Below are positions 43,979-53,427 of a stretch of 64,000 nt of DNA, in pieces. The stretch comes from an uncultured Oscillospiraceae bacterium. GTDB taxonomy: Bacteria > Bacillota > Clostridia > Oscillospirales > Acutalibacteraceae. The translations under genes were made by a program, and so were the position numbers. The notes under the pieces were generated by a model. That model was not told the DNA's origin and searched no databases. It saw only the letters and a list, made by a program, of their open reading frames with translations. Position 1 is the stretch's first letter; each line of letters starts with the position of its first letter. Location: positions 124,001-188,000 of the forward strand of contig URFG01000001.1 of NCBI GenBank assembly GCA_900547095.1, written 5' to 3'.

Positions 43979-44860
43979 TCAGTCCTCCACTTTGCTTATA
44001 TATTCATTAAGCGCGGTTTTCCAGTCGCGCATATAATTTCCTACGCTGCATTTAAGCGCGAGATTTTCAAGTGACGAATATTCCGGCCTTTTCGTGGGGC
44101 TTTTATATTCCTCGCTTGTGCAGGGCAAGACTTTACCCTCAAATCCCGAAAGTTTGGCTATCTCGCTTGCAAACTCATACCAGGAGCATTCGCCCTCGCC
44201 TGTGCAGTGATAAATTCCGTATTCCTCGGTAACGCCGAGCAAAAGAAGATGGTGTGCTAAATCGTTTGCATTGGTGGGGTTGCCCCTCTGATCGTTTACA
44301 ACCGTAATCGATCCTTTTTCTCTTAACACCCGTCTTACTGTCTTTACAAAATTCTTTCCTATATATCCGTAAAGCCAGGAGGTTCTGACGATAAAGGTTT
44401 TATCGTTAAACGCGAGCGCGTATTTTTCTCCTAAAGCCTTTGAAGCTCCGTAAACGCTCTGCGGATCTATCATATCCCATTCTTTATAAGGCTTTTTGCC
44501 GTTTCCTGCAAACACATAATCGGTTGAGATATGCACGAATTTTGCATTTGCAAGCTTTGCCGCCATAGCGAGATTTCTGACTCCCGCGGCATTTACCTTA
44601 TAAGCTGTTTCAAGCATTGTTTCGCACCCGTCGACATTCGTCATAGCGGCGCAGTTAAAAATAATATCGGGGTTTTCATTTAAAACGAATTCTTTGACCG
44701 ATAGATAATCTGTGATATCAAGAGTATCCACATCGACAGCTGAAACCTCGGCATTTTTATATTCGCCGGGAATATCGCCTATCTCGCTTTTTAATGATTT
44801 TAATATGGACTGCAATTCATTTCCGAGCTGACCGTTACAGCCGGTTATCATAATCTTCAT
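43979..44860 (-). CDS. rfbD: dTDP-4-dehydrorhamnose reductase
   Basis: Last step of dTDP-L-rhamnose synthesis. N-terminal MKIMITGCNGQLGNEL nucleotide-binding motif, NCAAMTNVDGCE, HISTDYVFAG, the YGASKALGEKYAL Tyr-Lys pair and VRTSWLYG. Length 293 aa. Lies 13 bp after the GT2 gene, which probably uses the product. Confidence 0.96.
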   Translation of the reverse strand: MKIMITGCNGQLGNELQSILKSLKSEIGDIPGEYKNAEVSAVDVDTLDITDYLSVKEFVLNENPDIIFNCAAMTNVDGCETMLETAYKVNAAGVRNLAMAAKLANAKFVHISTDYVFAGNGKKPYKEWDMIDPQSVYGASKALGEKYALAFNDKTFIVRTSWLYGYIGKNFVKTVRRVLREKGSITVVNDQRGNPTNANDLAHHLLLLGVTEEYGIYHCTGEGECSWYEFASEIAKLSGFEGKVLPCTSEEYKSPTKRPEYSSLENLALKCSVGNYMRDWKTALNEYISKVED

Positions 44861-44873
44861 AATTAAAAATTAC

Positions 44874-45635
44874 TCACTTTCGCTTGAATAAAAATTTAAA
44901 TGCCGATGAAAGATGAATTAAAAAATACTTAAGCTTTTTTGCGCTCGACCTGTCCCACATATGGGTGACTTCAAACTGCGGAGCAATAACCGTTCTGCCG
45001 TAATACTGTGCTCTTAAAGTAAGGTCCGCGTCTTCCAGGTACATAAAAAACCGCTCGTCAAACCCGCCTAAAGCCTTAAATACCTCGCCTCTTATGCACA
45101 TAAAGCAGCCGGAGCAAAAATCGATATCCGTTACACTGTCGAATTTATCGTTTTTCCTCGTATACTCATCGCGGATCCGCGCGCAGGATTTAAAAAGGCC
45201 TGCAAGCCTGCCTAAAAACAGATATCTTGCCGTGGGTTTTCTTTTAGGCAGATACTGCTCTGTTTTATCAAAATTAAGTATCCTCGGCATTAAAAGCGCA
45301 ATATCGGGGTTTTCATCCATAAAATCGGCGATACCGCTTAAAACATCCGATGAAATTTCAATATCGGGATTGATTATAAAATGATACTCTCCCAATTCAT
45401 AATTAAAAATTTTATTATGCGCGGCTCCGAAGCCTATGTTTTTGCCTATTTCGACAAAACTTAAATTTTCGTCTTTTAAAGCTTCCTTAGTGCCGTCATC
45501 CGATCCGTTATCAAAAACATAAAGGCTAAGATCTCTGCCGAGAGTGTTTTTTAAGATACTCTCGCACGCTTTTTTGGTGAGCGGAGCGGAATTGTAGCTT
45601 ACAATAGCCGCAGTTAAACCTTTTTTATCGGAGAT
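44874..45635 (-). CDS. GT2 glycosyltransferase, rhamnosyltransferase-like, non-standard start
   Basis: GT-A fold transferase resembling WbbL-type rhamnosyltransferases: LTAAIVSYNSAP, VFDNGSDDGT, the nucleotide site FIINPDIE, then GCFMCIRGEVFKALGGF and FMYLEDADLTLRA. The first about 80 residues are clearly coding, but no in-frame ATG, GTG or TTG exists upstream of 45395; an in-frame TGA lies at 45642-45644. I end the feature at ATC 45635, six bases after AGAGGTGA, giving MSDKKGLTAAIV. A one-base deletion (GTG at 45645 with one A too many) is the alternative. Neighbouring rfb genes support rhamnose as donor. Confidence 0.75.
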   Translation of the reverse strand: MSDKKGLTAAIVSYNSAPLTKKACESILKNTLGRDLSLYVFDNGSDDGTKEALKDENLSFVEIGKNIGFGAAHNKIFNYELGEYHFIINPDIEISSDVLSGIADFMDENPDIALLMPRILNFDKTEQYLPKRKPTARYLFLGRLAGLFKSCARIRDEYTRKNDKFDSVTDIDFCSGCFMCIRGEVFKALGGFDERFFMYLEDADLTLRAQYYGRTVIAPQFEVTHMWDRSSAKKLKYFLIHLSSAFKFLFKRK

Positions 45636-45683
45636 TTTTATTCACCTCTTAATTTTAACATACTTAAAAATTATAATCAACGG

Positions 45684-46607
45684 TTATTTTAAAAATCCGT
45701 TAACTATTTCTTCTTCCGCCTCTTTTTCGGTAAGACCGAGAGTCATAAGCTTAATAAGCTGTTCGCCTGCGATCTTGCCTATCGCCGCCTCGTGGATAAG
45801 GGAAGCGTCGATATCATTGGCGCTTATCTGCGGAATTGCGGAAACTCTGCCGTTATCCATAATAATAGCGTCGCACTCGGTGTGTCCCGAGCAGAGATTG
45901 TTACCGTTTATATTAGACCTAAAAAGCTGAGAGGAATTCTCTTTTGCGACCGATCTTGACACAACGTTGGCGCTGGAATTCTTTCCGTTTAAATCAACGG
46001 AAAAATCGGTTTCGGCTTTCTGCGAATTCTCGGTCAGAATTTTTTCGTGGATAACAAGCGTTCCACCGTCGCCGACAGACGCTCTTGTCACTCTCAAAGT
46101 ATCGTCTATACCGCCGAGCTGGCTTGTTTCCATTTCCATATATGAATTTTCGCCTAAATTGACGACGGTCGTGGGGTTCATTATCCTTGTGCCTTTTCCC
46201 TCGCCCTCGCCGAAATGGCGCTCGATATATTTAACCTTTGAATTTTTTCCCACAAAAAAGGTATGCACGCCGTCGTGAGAGGATTTTTTATCGCCGCAGT
46301 TGTGAATTCCGCAGCCGGCAACTATCGTAACATCGGAATTTTCGCCTATTATAAAATCGTTGTAAACGAGATCGTCAAGCCCTGTCGCGTCGATAACTAC
46401 AGGTATATGCACCGTTTCTCCCACAGTGCCGGGTTTTATGATGATATCTATTCCCGGCTTGTCCGTTTTAGTGCGGATATCGATATTTTCAGTCGTCTTT
46501 CTGTCTGCAAGCTTACCGTTTGCCCTGATATTAAAGGCGCCCTCGGGCTCGCCCTCCATATCGGCGATTATTTTAAGAAGCTGTTTTTCGGTATTGTTGA
46601 TCATCAT
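45684..46607 (-). CDS. sufB: Short SufB/SufD-type Fe-S scaffold (SmsB-like)
   Basis: Fe-S cluster scaffold partner of SufC. The beta-helix region carries VYNDFIIGENSDVTIVAGCG, MEMETSQLGGIDD and LLFRSNINGNN-type repeats; the end holds GHTECDAIIMD, HEAAIGKIAGEQLIKLMTLGL. At 307 aa it lacks the N-terminal part of the usual 430-470-residue SufB. It overlaps the sufC stop by 4 bp. No sufS, sufU or sufD follows. This matches the minimal two-gene SMS (SufBC-like) systems described in anaerobes. Confidence 0.88.
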   Translation of the reverse strand: MMINNTEKQLLKIIADMEGEPEGAFNIRANGKLADRKTTENIDIRTKTDKPGIDIIIKPGTVGETVHIPVVIDATGLDDLVYNDFIIGENSDVTIVAGCGIHNCGDKKSSHDGVHTFFVGKNSKVKYIERHFGEGEGKGTRIMNPTTVVNLGENSYMEMETSQLGGIDDTLRVTRASVGDGGTLVIHEKILTENSQKAETDFSVDLNGKNSSANVVSRSVAKENSSQLFRSNINGNNLCSGHTECDAIIMDNGRVSAIPQISANDIDASLIHEAAIGKIAGEQLIKLMTLGLTEKEAEEEIVNGFLK

Positions 46608-47341
46608 TTAGCTCCTTTCATATTATCTGTAAGCACGCTGCAGGCGGAAGCCGTAGAGCCCAAAAGTTCGGGCAAAATGCTCTCTTTGTTTCCCTGCGCT
46701 TTGACTTTGCCCGACGCTATGACTATTACATCGTCCGCAATATTTAAAATTCTTTCCTGGTGAGAAATAATTATTATAGAGCCGCCGAGAGTATCGTGCA
46801 GTTTTTCAAAAACATTTATAAGGTTAGAAAAGCTCCAAAGGTCTATTCCCGCCTCAGGCTCGTCAAACAAAGACACTTTAGTTTCCCTTGCAAGCACTGT
46901 TGCGATCTCTATTCTCTTAAGTTCTCCTCCCGAAAGCGACGCGTTTACTTCTCTATCGATATAATCGCGCGCGCAAAGACCCACCTGTGAAAGATAATCG
47001 CAGGCATCGGAAATGCTGATATCCTTATTTGAAGCAAGCCTTATAAGGTCGTGCACGGTAATACCTTTAAACCTTACGGGCTGCTGAAAAGCAAAGCTTA
47101 TGCCCCTCTTTGCCCTTTCGGTAACTGAAAGATCGGTTATATCCTCGCCGTCAAGCAAAATGGAGCCGGAATCGGGCTTTATAATTCCCGCGATTATTTT
47201 CGCAAGAGTGGATTTGCCTCCGCCGTTAGGCCCCGTCACCGCGGTAAACCCGTCTTTTACAGTAATACTTATATTTTTCAGAATTTCTTTTCTGTCATCA
47301 CCGTTTTGAGCAGAATAGCAAATATTTTTTAGCTCAAGCAT
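46604..47341 (-). CDS. sufC: Fe-S assembly ATPase SufC
   Basis: ABC-type ATPase that powers the SufB scaffold. Walker A TGPNGGGKST at about residues 36-45, Q-loop FQQPVRF, signature LSGGELKRIEIA, Walker B VSLFDEPEAGIDLW, and IIISHQ. Length 245 aa from ATG 47341, which has GGAGG upstream; the longer frame has no ribosome binding site. First gene of the sufCB pair. Confidence 0.92.
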   Translation of the reverse strand: MLELKNICYSAQNGDDRKEILKNISITVKDGFTAVTGPNGGGKSTLAKIIAGIIKPDSGSILLDGEDITDLSVTERAKRGISFAFQQPVRFKGITVHDLIRLASNKDISISDACDYLSQVGLCARDYIDREVNASLSGGELKRIEIATVLARETKVSLFDEPEAGIDLWSFSNLINVFEKLHDTLGGSIIIISHQERILNIADDVIVIASGKVKAQGNKESILPELLGSTASACSVLTDNMKGAK

Positions 47342-47369
47342 AACTGCCTCCAAAAATTTCAATAAATAA

Positions 47370-47398
47370 ATTATACAATCTTCGGGTAAAAAAATCAA
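47370..47398 (-). promoter_or_regulatory. Sigma-A promoter of sufCB
   Basis: Minus strand TTGATT (47393-47398), 17-base spacer, TATAAT (47370-47375), about 30 bases before sufC. Read-through into the GT2-rfb genes is possible. Confidence 0.6.
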
Positions 47399-47407
47399 TA
47401 ATATTAT

Positions 47408-47436
47408 TTGAATAATATAAAAGGATATGATACAAT
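47408..47436 (+). promoter_or_regulatory. Sigma-A promoter of tex
   Basis: TTGAAT (47408-47413), 17-base spacer, TACAAT (47431-47436), divergent from the sufC promoter; the gene starts at 47467. Confidence 0.6.
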
Positions 47437-47466
47437 ATATTTAAGAAATTTACCCGGAGCGAATAT

Positions 47467-49623
47467 ATGGATATATTAAAAACTCTTTCCGAGGAATTCG
47501 GAGTATCTCAAAAAACCGCGGATAACATTGTTACTCTGCTTGACGATAAGAATACCGTGCCTTTTATCGCAAGGTACAGAAAAGAAATGACCGGCTCTAT
47601 GAACGATCAGGTGCTCCGCTCTTTTGCGGACCGCCTTTCTTATTTAAGAAACCTTGACGAAATGCGCGAGAAAATCAAAAAAGCCGCAGCCGAATGCTCG
47701 AAACTTACCGATGAGCTCACTCTTATTATCGACTCTGCATCAACTTTAAGCGAGCTTGAGGACATTTATCTTCCCTTTAAAAAGAAGAAAAAAACAAGGG
47801 CTGATAAAGCGCGCGAATCAGGGCTTTCTCCCCTTGCCGATCTGATATATGATCAGAAATATCCCGGCGAGGACTTAAACAAAGAAGCGCAAAAATACAT
47901 AAATGAAGAACTTGGCATTTTATCAAATGAAGACGCGCTTTCAGGCGCCTCGGATATTATTGCCGAAAATATTTCCTTTAATGCCGAAATAAGAAAAAGG
48001 CTGAGATACGTCGCTTTTAAAAACGCGTTTTTGTGTTCGCAAAAAGCCAAAGAGGATTCGGGCGTTTACTCTTCTTACGAAGATTACCGCGAGCCTGTTT
48101 CCAAAATCCCGGGGCATAGAATTTTAGCGATAAACAGGGGAGAAAAAGAGGAATTTTTAAAGGTCGGCATAGACTTCGATAAGGAGCAGGCGCTTTTTAT
48201 TATTGAAAAAGTGATTTTAAAAGAAAATTCGCCTTATAAAGATTTTCTTTCAAATTGCGCGGCGGACGCTTATTCAAGGCTTATTTTCCCTAGCCTTGAA
48301 AGAGAGATAAGAAACGAGCTTACCTTAAAGGCAAGCGAATCGGCAATGAAAGTTTTTGAGGCGAATTTAAGGCAGCTTCTTATGCAGCCGCCCGTAAAAG
48401 GAAGAGTGACTGTAGGGCTTGACCCGGGTTACAGAACAGGCTGTAAGGTCGCGGTGGTAGACGAAACGGGCAAGGTGCTGGACACCGCCGTTATTTATCC
48501 TGCCCCTCCGCACAATAAGACCGAAGAGGCAAATAAAATCCTTAAATCCTTAATTCTTAAGCACGGCGCTACTCTTCTTGCTATCGGCAACGGAACTGCC
48601 GGCAGAGAAACCGAGGCTTTCGCGGCGGAGCTTATAAAAAATCTTGACAGAAGAGATATTTCCTATGCGATAGTAAGCGAAGCCGGAGCGAGCGTTTATT
48701 CCGCGTCAAAGCTTGCAGCAGAGGAATTCCCGGAATACGATGTTTCTTTAAGAAGCGCAGTATCTATAGCAAGAAGACTTGAAGATCCCTTAAGCGAGCT
48801 TGTTAAAATAGATCCTAAATCGATAGGCGTGGGGCAGTATCAGCACGATATGCCGCAAAAAGAATTAAGCGCCGCGCTTGACGGCGTAGTGGAAGAATGC
48901 GTAAACTCGGTGGGAGTCGATCTTAACACAGCCTCCGCTCCCCTGCTTTCAAAAATCGCAGGAATAAATTCCGCGGTTGCCGCAAATATAGTTTCTTTCC
49001 GCGAGGAAATCGGAAAATTTTCTTCACGGAAAGAGCTTAAAAAAGTGCCGAAATTAGGCTCTAAAGCCTATGAGCAGTGCGCCGGATTTCTAAGGATAGA
49101 AGACGGCAGCGAGCCGCTCGATCAAACCGCCATGCACCCCGAAAGCTACAAAACAGCGGAAAATATCCTAAAACTCTGCGGATTTAAAAAAGACGATATA
49201 AAAGAGCGAAAAATAAAAAATATTTCGGAAAAAATCAGGGCTTTGGGCGAAGATGATATCGCCGAAAAATTAGGCGTGGGAAAAATCACGCTAAGCGATA
49301 TTCTCTCTGAGCTTGAAAAGCCGTGGCGCGATCCGCGCGACGAAATAGAAAAGCCTATGTTAAGGCAGGATGTTCTTACACTTGACGATCTAAAGGCTAA
49401 TATGGAACTTAATGGAACTGTGCGCAATATCATAGATTTCGGAGCATTCGTGGATATAGGCGTTCACGAAGACGGACTTGTGCATATTTCGCAGATATCC
49501 GATAAATTCATCAGGCACCCGCTCGATGTTTTAAAGGTAGGGCAGTCGGTCAAAGTCCGCGTTTTATCCGTAGATAAAGAAAAAAACAGAATATCTCTTA
49601 CAATGAAAAAGGAAACTTTATAA
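47467..49623 (+). CDS. tex: RNA-binding transcription accessory protein Tex
   Basis: Broadly conserved nucleic-acid-binding protein affecting transcription. N-terminal helical domain with [18 protein letters not shown]; YqgF-like RNase H-fold domain (about residues 315-440, [19 protein letters not shown]); helix-hairpin-helix pairs (about 485-560, [17 protein letters not shown]); and a C-terminal S1 domain (about 640-715, [20 protein letters not shown]). Length 718 aa is typical. Confidence 0.95.
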   Translation: MDILKTLSEEFGVSQKTADNIVTLLDDKNTVPFIARYRKEMTGSMNDQVLRSFADRLSYLRNLDEMREKIKKAAAECSKLTDELTLIIDSASTLSELEDIYLPFKKKKKTRADKARESGLSPLADLIYDQKYPGEDLNKEAQKYINEELGILSNEDALSGASDIIAENISFNAEIRKRLRYVAFKNAFLCSQKAKEDSGVYSSYEDYREPVSKIPGHRILAINRGEKEEFLKVGIDFDKEQALFIIEKVILKENSPYKDFLSNCAADAYSRLIFPSLEREIRNELTLKASESAMKVFEANLRQLLMQPPVKGRVTVGLDPGYRTGCKVAVVDETGKVLDTAVIYPAPPHNKTEEANKILKSLILKHGATLLAIGNGTAGRETEAFAAELIKNLDRRDISYAIVSEAGASVYSASKLAAEEFPEYDVSLRSAVSIARRLEDPLSELVKIDPKSIGVGQYQHDMPQKELSAALDGVVEECVNSVGVDLNTASAPLLSKIAGINSAVAANIVSFREEIGKFSSRKELKKVPKLGSKAYEQCAGFLRIEDGSEPLDQTAMHPESYKTAENILKLCGFKKDDIKERKIKNISEKIRALGEDDIAEKLGVGKITLSDILSELEKPWRDPRDEIEKPMLRQDVLTLDDLKANMELNGTVRNIIDFGAFVDIGVHEDGLVHISQISDKFIRHPLDVLKVGQSVKVRVLSVDKEKNRISLTMKKETL

Positions 49624-49624
49624 A

Positions 49625-50560
49625 ATGGAAAAGAAAACAAATAATTTAAAGGGCGGTCTTATTCTCCTTGTCACCGCGTTTATCTGGGGAATTGCGTTCG
49701 TCGCTCAGTCGGACGCGGCTTCAAAGATACCCCCTTTTGCTTTTAATGCAATAAGATCGTTTATCGGAGCAATAATGCTTTTATTGCTTATGTGCTTTAG
49801 AAAGATCAAATCAGGGGAAAAAATATTCGTTTCAAAAACCGCTCCTAATTCCCTTGTCGCAAAGGGCGGAATAATCTGCGGAATAATGCTTTGGTTATCA
49901 GTTAATTTACAGCAGATGGGGCTTACATATTATGAAAAGCACGGTCTTCCCGGAGGCTCTGCAAGAGCAGCTTTCTTAACGGCTTTATATGTTGTAATAG
50001 TTCCTATTCTTTCTGTCTTTTTCAAAAGAAAAGTTTCACCGATTATATGGGTATCCACCGTTATTGCCCTTTTGGGTGCATATTTGCTCTGCACTGCAGG
50101 CCTCGGAGGCTTTAATAACGGCGATATCCTGATGCTTGCCTGTGCGCTCAGCTTTTCACTGCACGTGCTTTCTGTAGATAAATTCTGCAATGAAGTCGGA
50201 GGAATAAGGCTTTCAATGATCCAGTTTTCGGTCTGCGCGGCAGTATCTCTTATAACTTCCCTTATCTTCGAAACCGATCCGTTTAACCCCGAGAATATAA
50301 TCGCAGCTATAATTCCGATATTGTTTTTAGGAATAATGTCGAGCGGAGTGGCTTATACTCTTCAAATAATAGGTCAAAAATATGCCGAGCCGGCTGTCGC
50401 CTCGCTTACTATGAGCCTTGAGAGCGTTTTCGGAGCGCTCGGAGGCTGGATAATATTAGGGCAGACGCTGACGCTTTTGCAAATTATCGGCTGCACTCTT
50501 GTATTTATAGCCATAATAATCGCACAGATACCAGAAATCCTTTTTAATAAAAAAGCATAG
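49625..50560 (+). CDS. EamA-family (DMT) transporter
   Basis: Integral membrane transporter or exporter with ten predicted helices in two EamA repeats: first ILLVTAFIWGIAFVAQSDAA, second DILMLACALSFSLHVLSVDK, and the closing SLESVFGALGGWIILGQTL motif. Length 311 aa. The ATG is one base after the tex stop, so it is co-transcribed with tex. The substrate is unknown; metabolite export is the usual family role. Confidence 0.85.
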   Translation: MEKKTNNLKGGLILLVTAFIWGIAFVAQSDAASKIPPFAFNAIRSFIGAIMLLLLMCFRKIKSGEKIFVSKTAPNSLVAKGGIICGIMLWLSVNLQQMGLTYYEKHGLPGGSARAAFLTALYVVIVPILSVFFKRKVSPIIWVSTVIALLGAYLLCTAGLGGFNNGDILMLACALSFSLHVLSVDKFCNEVGGIRLSMIQFSVCAAVSLITSLIFETDPFNPENIIAAIIPILFLGIMSSGVAYTLQIIGQKYAEPAVASLTMSLESVFGALGGWIILGQTLTLLQIIGCTLVFIAIIIAQIPEILFNKKA

Positions 50561-50596
50561 TTATTTACAATTGAATTTTTCTAAGGAGGTCTATTT

Positions 50597-52204
50597 ATGA
50601 AACTCACCTTTTTAGGTGCCGCTCACGAAGTGACGGGCTCCTGCTCTCTGCTTACTGTGAACGGAAAAAACATTCTTATCGACTGCGGAATGGAGCAGGG
50701 CGAGGATATTTATGATAACTGCGAACTGCCTTTTTCCGCAAATGAGATCGACACTGTGCTTTTAACACACGCACACATCGATCACTCGGGAATGCTCCCT
50801 GCCCTCGCGGCAAAAGGCTTTAAAGGCAGGATTTTCGCAACTGAAGCAACATATAAGCTCTGCGAAATAATGCTCAGAGATTCCGCGCATATTCAGGAAT
50901 TTGAAGCCGAATGGCGCAACAGAAAGGCAAAAAGAGCGGGAACGCAGGAATATGTCCCCGTTTATACAATAAACGACGCCGAAACGGCAATAAAGCTCTT
51001 TTGCCCTGTTTCTTATAAAGAAAGCTTTGAGGTGATAAGCGGAGTTACCGCCTGCTTTACCGACGCGGGCCACCTTTTAGGCTCTTCCTCGATAAATCTC
51101 ACTGTTTCGGAAGACGGAATCACCCGCACACTGCTTTTTTCGGGAGATATCGGAAATATCGACAGACCTCTTATCCGCGATCCTCAAACGCCCGATAAAG
51201 CCGATTATGTTATAATCGAATCGACCTACGGCGATCGGCTCCACGATGAGCGCCCCGATTATGTTTCGGCTCTTGCCGATGTGATAAACGATACCTTTAA
51301 AAGAGGCGGAAATGTTGTAATTCCCTCTTTTGCGGTGGGAAGAACGCAGGAGCTTTTATACCTTTTAAGAATTATAAAAGAGCAAAACCTGATTTCCCCC
51401 TCGGATTTCCCGGTATTTGTGGACAGTCCGCTCGCAGTGGAAGCAACCGGCATTTATTCAAGCGGTCTTACCGATTATTATGACGAAGAAACACTTGACC
51501 TCTTAAGCCGCGGCATAGATCCGATCAAATTCCCCAATCTTAACCTTTCCGTTACTTCAGACGACTCAAAAATGATAAATTTTGATCAAAGACCGAAAGT
51601 GATCCTTTCAGCCTCCGGAATGTGCGAGGCAGGAAGAATAAGGCACCATTTAAAACACAATCTCTGGAGAAGCGATTCGACTGTTCTGTTCGTCGGATAT
51701 CAGGCGGAGGGCACGATAGGAAGAAAGCTTATCGACGGCGAAAAGAGCGTCAAGCTCTTCGGCGAGGAAATAACAGTCAATGCAAAAATCGAAACTCTCC
51801 ACGGAATAAGCGGCCACGCAGACCGCGATATGCTTTTATCCTGGCTTGAAAAATTAAGCGAAAAGCCGAAACACATTTTTGTAAACCACGGCAACGATAC
51901 CGTGTGCGACAGCTTTGCGGAGCTTGCCTCAAAAACTTTAGGCGTTTTGGCAACGGCGCCCTACAGCGGCGATGAATTTGATCTTATATCGGATACCTGC
52001 ACGGCTAAAGGCAAAATAGTAAGGATCGAAAAATCGGTATCTCCCGGAAGAGCGAGATCCGTCACCGTTTATCAAAGACTGCTCGACGCGGCAAAAAGGC
52101 TTTTATCTATCGCAAAATCATCTGATGAAATGGCAAATAAGGATATGGCTAAATTTGCGGATCAGATAACCGCGCTTTGCGATAAAATGAACTATAAAAA
52201 ATAA
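50597..52204 (+). CDS. Beta-CASP metallo-beta-lactamase RNA-processing protein (CPSF/Ysh1-like)
   Basis: Metallo-beta-lactamase/beta-CASP nuclease family. HxHxDH is in LLTHAHIDHSGMLPAL (about residues 56-70), DAGHLLGSSSI holds the next His, FSGDIGN the Asp, PSFAVGRTQELLYLL the beta-CASP core, and SGHADRDMLL and FVNHGND the last ligands (RMMBL segment). Length 535 aa. Bacterial members are likely RNases but few have been studied. AAGGAGG precedes the ATG; a terminator follows. Confidence 0.85.
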   Translation: MKLTFLGAAHEVTGSCSLLTVNGKNILIDCGMEQGEDIYDNCELPFSANEIDTVLLTHAHIDHSGMLPALAAKGFKGRIFATEATYKLCEIMLRDSAHIQEFEAEWRNRKAKRAGTQEYVPVYTINDAETAIKLFCPVSYKESFEVISGVTACFTDAGHLLGSSSINLTVSEDGITRTLLFSGDIGNIDRPLIRDPQTPDKADYVIIESTYGDRLHDERPDYVSALADVINDTFKRGGNVVIPSFAVGRTQELLYLLRIIKEQNLISPSDFPVFVDSPLAVEATGIYSSGLTDYYDEETLDLLSRGIDPIKFPNLNLSVTSDDSKMINFDQRPKVILSASGMCEAGRIRHHLKHNLWRSDSTVLFVGYQAEGTIGRKLIDGEKSVKLFGEEITVNAKIETLHGISGHADRDMLLSWLEKLSEKPKHIFVNHGNDTVCDSFAELASKTLGVLATAPYSGDEFDLISDTCTAKGKIVRIEKSVSPGRARSVTVYQRLLDAAKRLLSIAKSSDEMANKDMAKFADQITALCDKMNYKK

Positions 52205-52208
52205 AATA

Positions 52209-52239
52209 ACCCGGCTCTAAATTTAAAGAGCCGGGTTTT
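52209..52239 (+). terminator. Terminator after the beta-CASP gene
   Basis: Perfect ACCCGGCTCT / AGAGCCGGGT stem with an 8-base loop and TTT tail. Shared with the convergent lrp-type gene. Confidence 0.85.
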
Positions 52240-52247
52240 AAATATGA

Positions 52248-52757
52248 TCAAACATTACCGCTTTTATTCTCTTCTTCTTTTTCAAGCTTTGCGGTTTCTA
52301 TTTCTTCAAGCCCTATCCCCGTCGGAGGTTTAGGGGTGGAAAAGGCTATCTGCGTTTCGGTATGGCCGAAAGCATTGAGCTCGCCGATAAATGTGTCAAG
52401 CGCCTCGGTGCTTTCAAAAGCGACCTTTATAAGCTGTGAATACCTGCCCGTAACACAAGAGCATTCTATCACATTCGGGTGCTTTCTTATGAAAGGATAA
52501 AAAGAGGGCTTTTGCTCAGGCTCTAAATCAAGGTTGATAAAAGCCGTGATGGGCAGTCCCACGGTTTTTAAGTCGATCTTTGCCTCATAAGAAGAAATTA
52601 TTCCGTCTTTTTCCAACCGATCTATTCTCGCGGCAGTTGCCGGAGAGGATAAATAAACCTGCTTTGCAAGCTCCTTTAAAGGAGTTCTCGCGTTTTTCTG
52701 AAGCAAAGTTATCAGTTTCAAATCTATAGCGTCTATAAAAATCAGCTCCCGCCGCAA
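52248..52757 (-). CDS. Lrp/AsnC family transcriptional regulator
   Basis: Feast/famine-type regulator. HTH at about residues 9-60 (IDLKLITLLQKNARTPLKELAK, SPATAARIDRLEKDGII) and a RAM effector domain (about 75-150, ITAFINLDLEPEQ, VIECSCVTGRYSQLIKV). The start is uncertain: TTG at 52757 gives 169 aa but has no ribosome binding site, while GGGAG inside that reading is nine bases before an ATA at 52736 that would give MDAIDLKLITLL, the normal Lrp N-terminus. Autonomous gene with its own promoter. Confidence 0.88.
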   Translation of the reverse strand: MRRELIFIDAIDLKLITLLQKNARTPLKELAKQVYLSSPATAARIDRLEKDGIISSYEAKIDLKTVGLPITAFINLDLEPEQKPSFYPFIRKHPNVIECSCVTGRYSQLIKVAFESTEALDTFIGELNAFGHTETQIAFSTPKPPTGIGLEEIETAKLEKEEENKSGNV

Positions 52758-52767
52758 TAATGTAATT

Positions 52768-52796
52768 ATAATAAATCAAATTCTTTTTAAAGTCAA
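52768..52796 (-). promoter_or_regulatory. Sigma-A promoter of the lrp-type gene
   Basis: Minus strand TTGACT (52791-52796), 17-base spacer, TATTAT (52768-52773); an overlapping TATAAT lies three bases on. Transcription would start near 52761, only a few bases before the TTG at 52757. Confidence 0.55.
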
Positions 52797-52819
52797 CCGT
52801 AAAGTTTAAATTTTATTCA

Positions 52820-52848
52820 TTGAAATAAATTTATTTATATGTTATTAT
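52820..52848 (+). promoter_or_regulatory. Sigma-A promoter of the SLOG/HTH pair
   Basis: TTGAAA (52820-52825), 17-base spacer, TATTAT (52843-52848), then CAAGAGGTG ahead of the ATG at 52894. Confidence 0.5.
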
Positions 52849-52893
52849 AATAATAATAAATCGTCGCAAAATTATTATTGCAAGAGGTGTATT

Positions 52894-53427
52894 ATGAGCG
52901 AAGGGTTTGCCTCCTGTTGCTTCACAGGCTATAGACCTTTTAAGTTCCCTTTCCCGTTTAAAGAAAACAATAAAGAATTCACTAAATTGTCAAACTCCAT
53001 TCTATCCACTCTATTTGATCTTGCGAATGATAATTGTTTTAATTTTTACTGCGGAATGGCAATGGGCTTCGATATTCTCTGCGGAGAATCGGTGCTGTTG
53101 CTTAAAAATGCTTATAAGGACAGGGCGCTTATAAAGCTCACGGCTGTATTGCCGTTTAAAAGCCAGTCTGAAACCTTTACAGGAGAATGGAAACAGAGAT
53201 ATGACCGTCTGCTTGACAATGCCGACGATGCGATTTTAATGTCTGACGTTTATTTTGACCGCTGCTATCAGCGTAGAAATGAGCTGATGGTCCGAATGAG
53301 CGACTATGTTCTCACCTGGTACGACGGAAAATCCGGGGGCACGAGGAACACGCTTAACTATGCCGCCGGTCTCGGGCGCGCTATCATCAATCTTAATGAA
53401 ACGAACGGAGATCTTTTATGGAAATAA
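52894..53427 (+). CDS. SLOG-family (DUF1273/YpsA-like) nucleotide-sensing protein
   Basis: Rossmann-like SLOG superfamily protein predicted to bind a nucleotide or nucleotide-derived signal. The family start CCFTGYRPFKFPFPF, the second motif FYCGMAMGFDILCGE (about residues 50-64) and the late YDGKSGGTRNTLNYA (about 147-161) are all present. Length 177 aa. It overlaps the next gene, an HTH-membrane protein, by 10 bp, so the two are translationally coupled and may form a sensing pair. Actual ligand unknown. Confidence 0.8.
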   Translation: MSEGFASCCFTGYRPFKFPFPFKENNKEFTKLSNSILSTLFDLANDNCFNFYCGMAMGFDILCGESVLLLKNAYKDRALIKLTAVLPFKSQSETFTGEWKQRYDRLLDNADDAILMSDVYFDRCYQRRNELMVRMSDYVLTWYDGKSGGTRNTLNYAAGLGRAIINLNETNGDLLWK

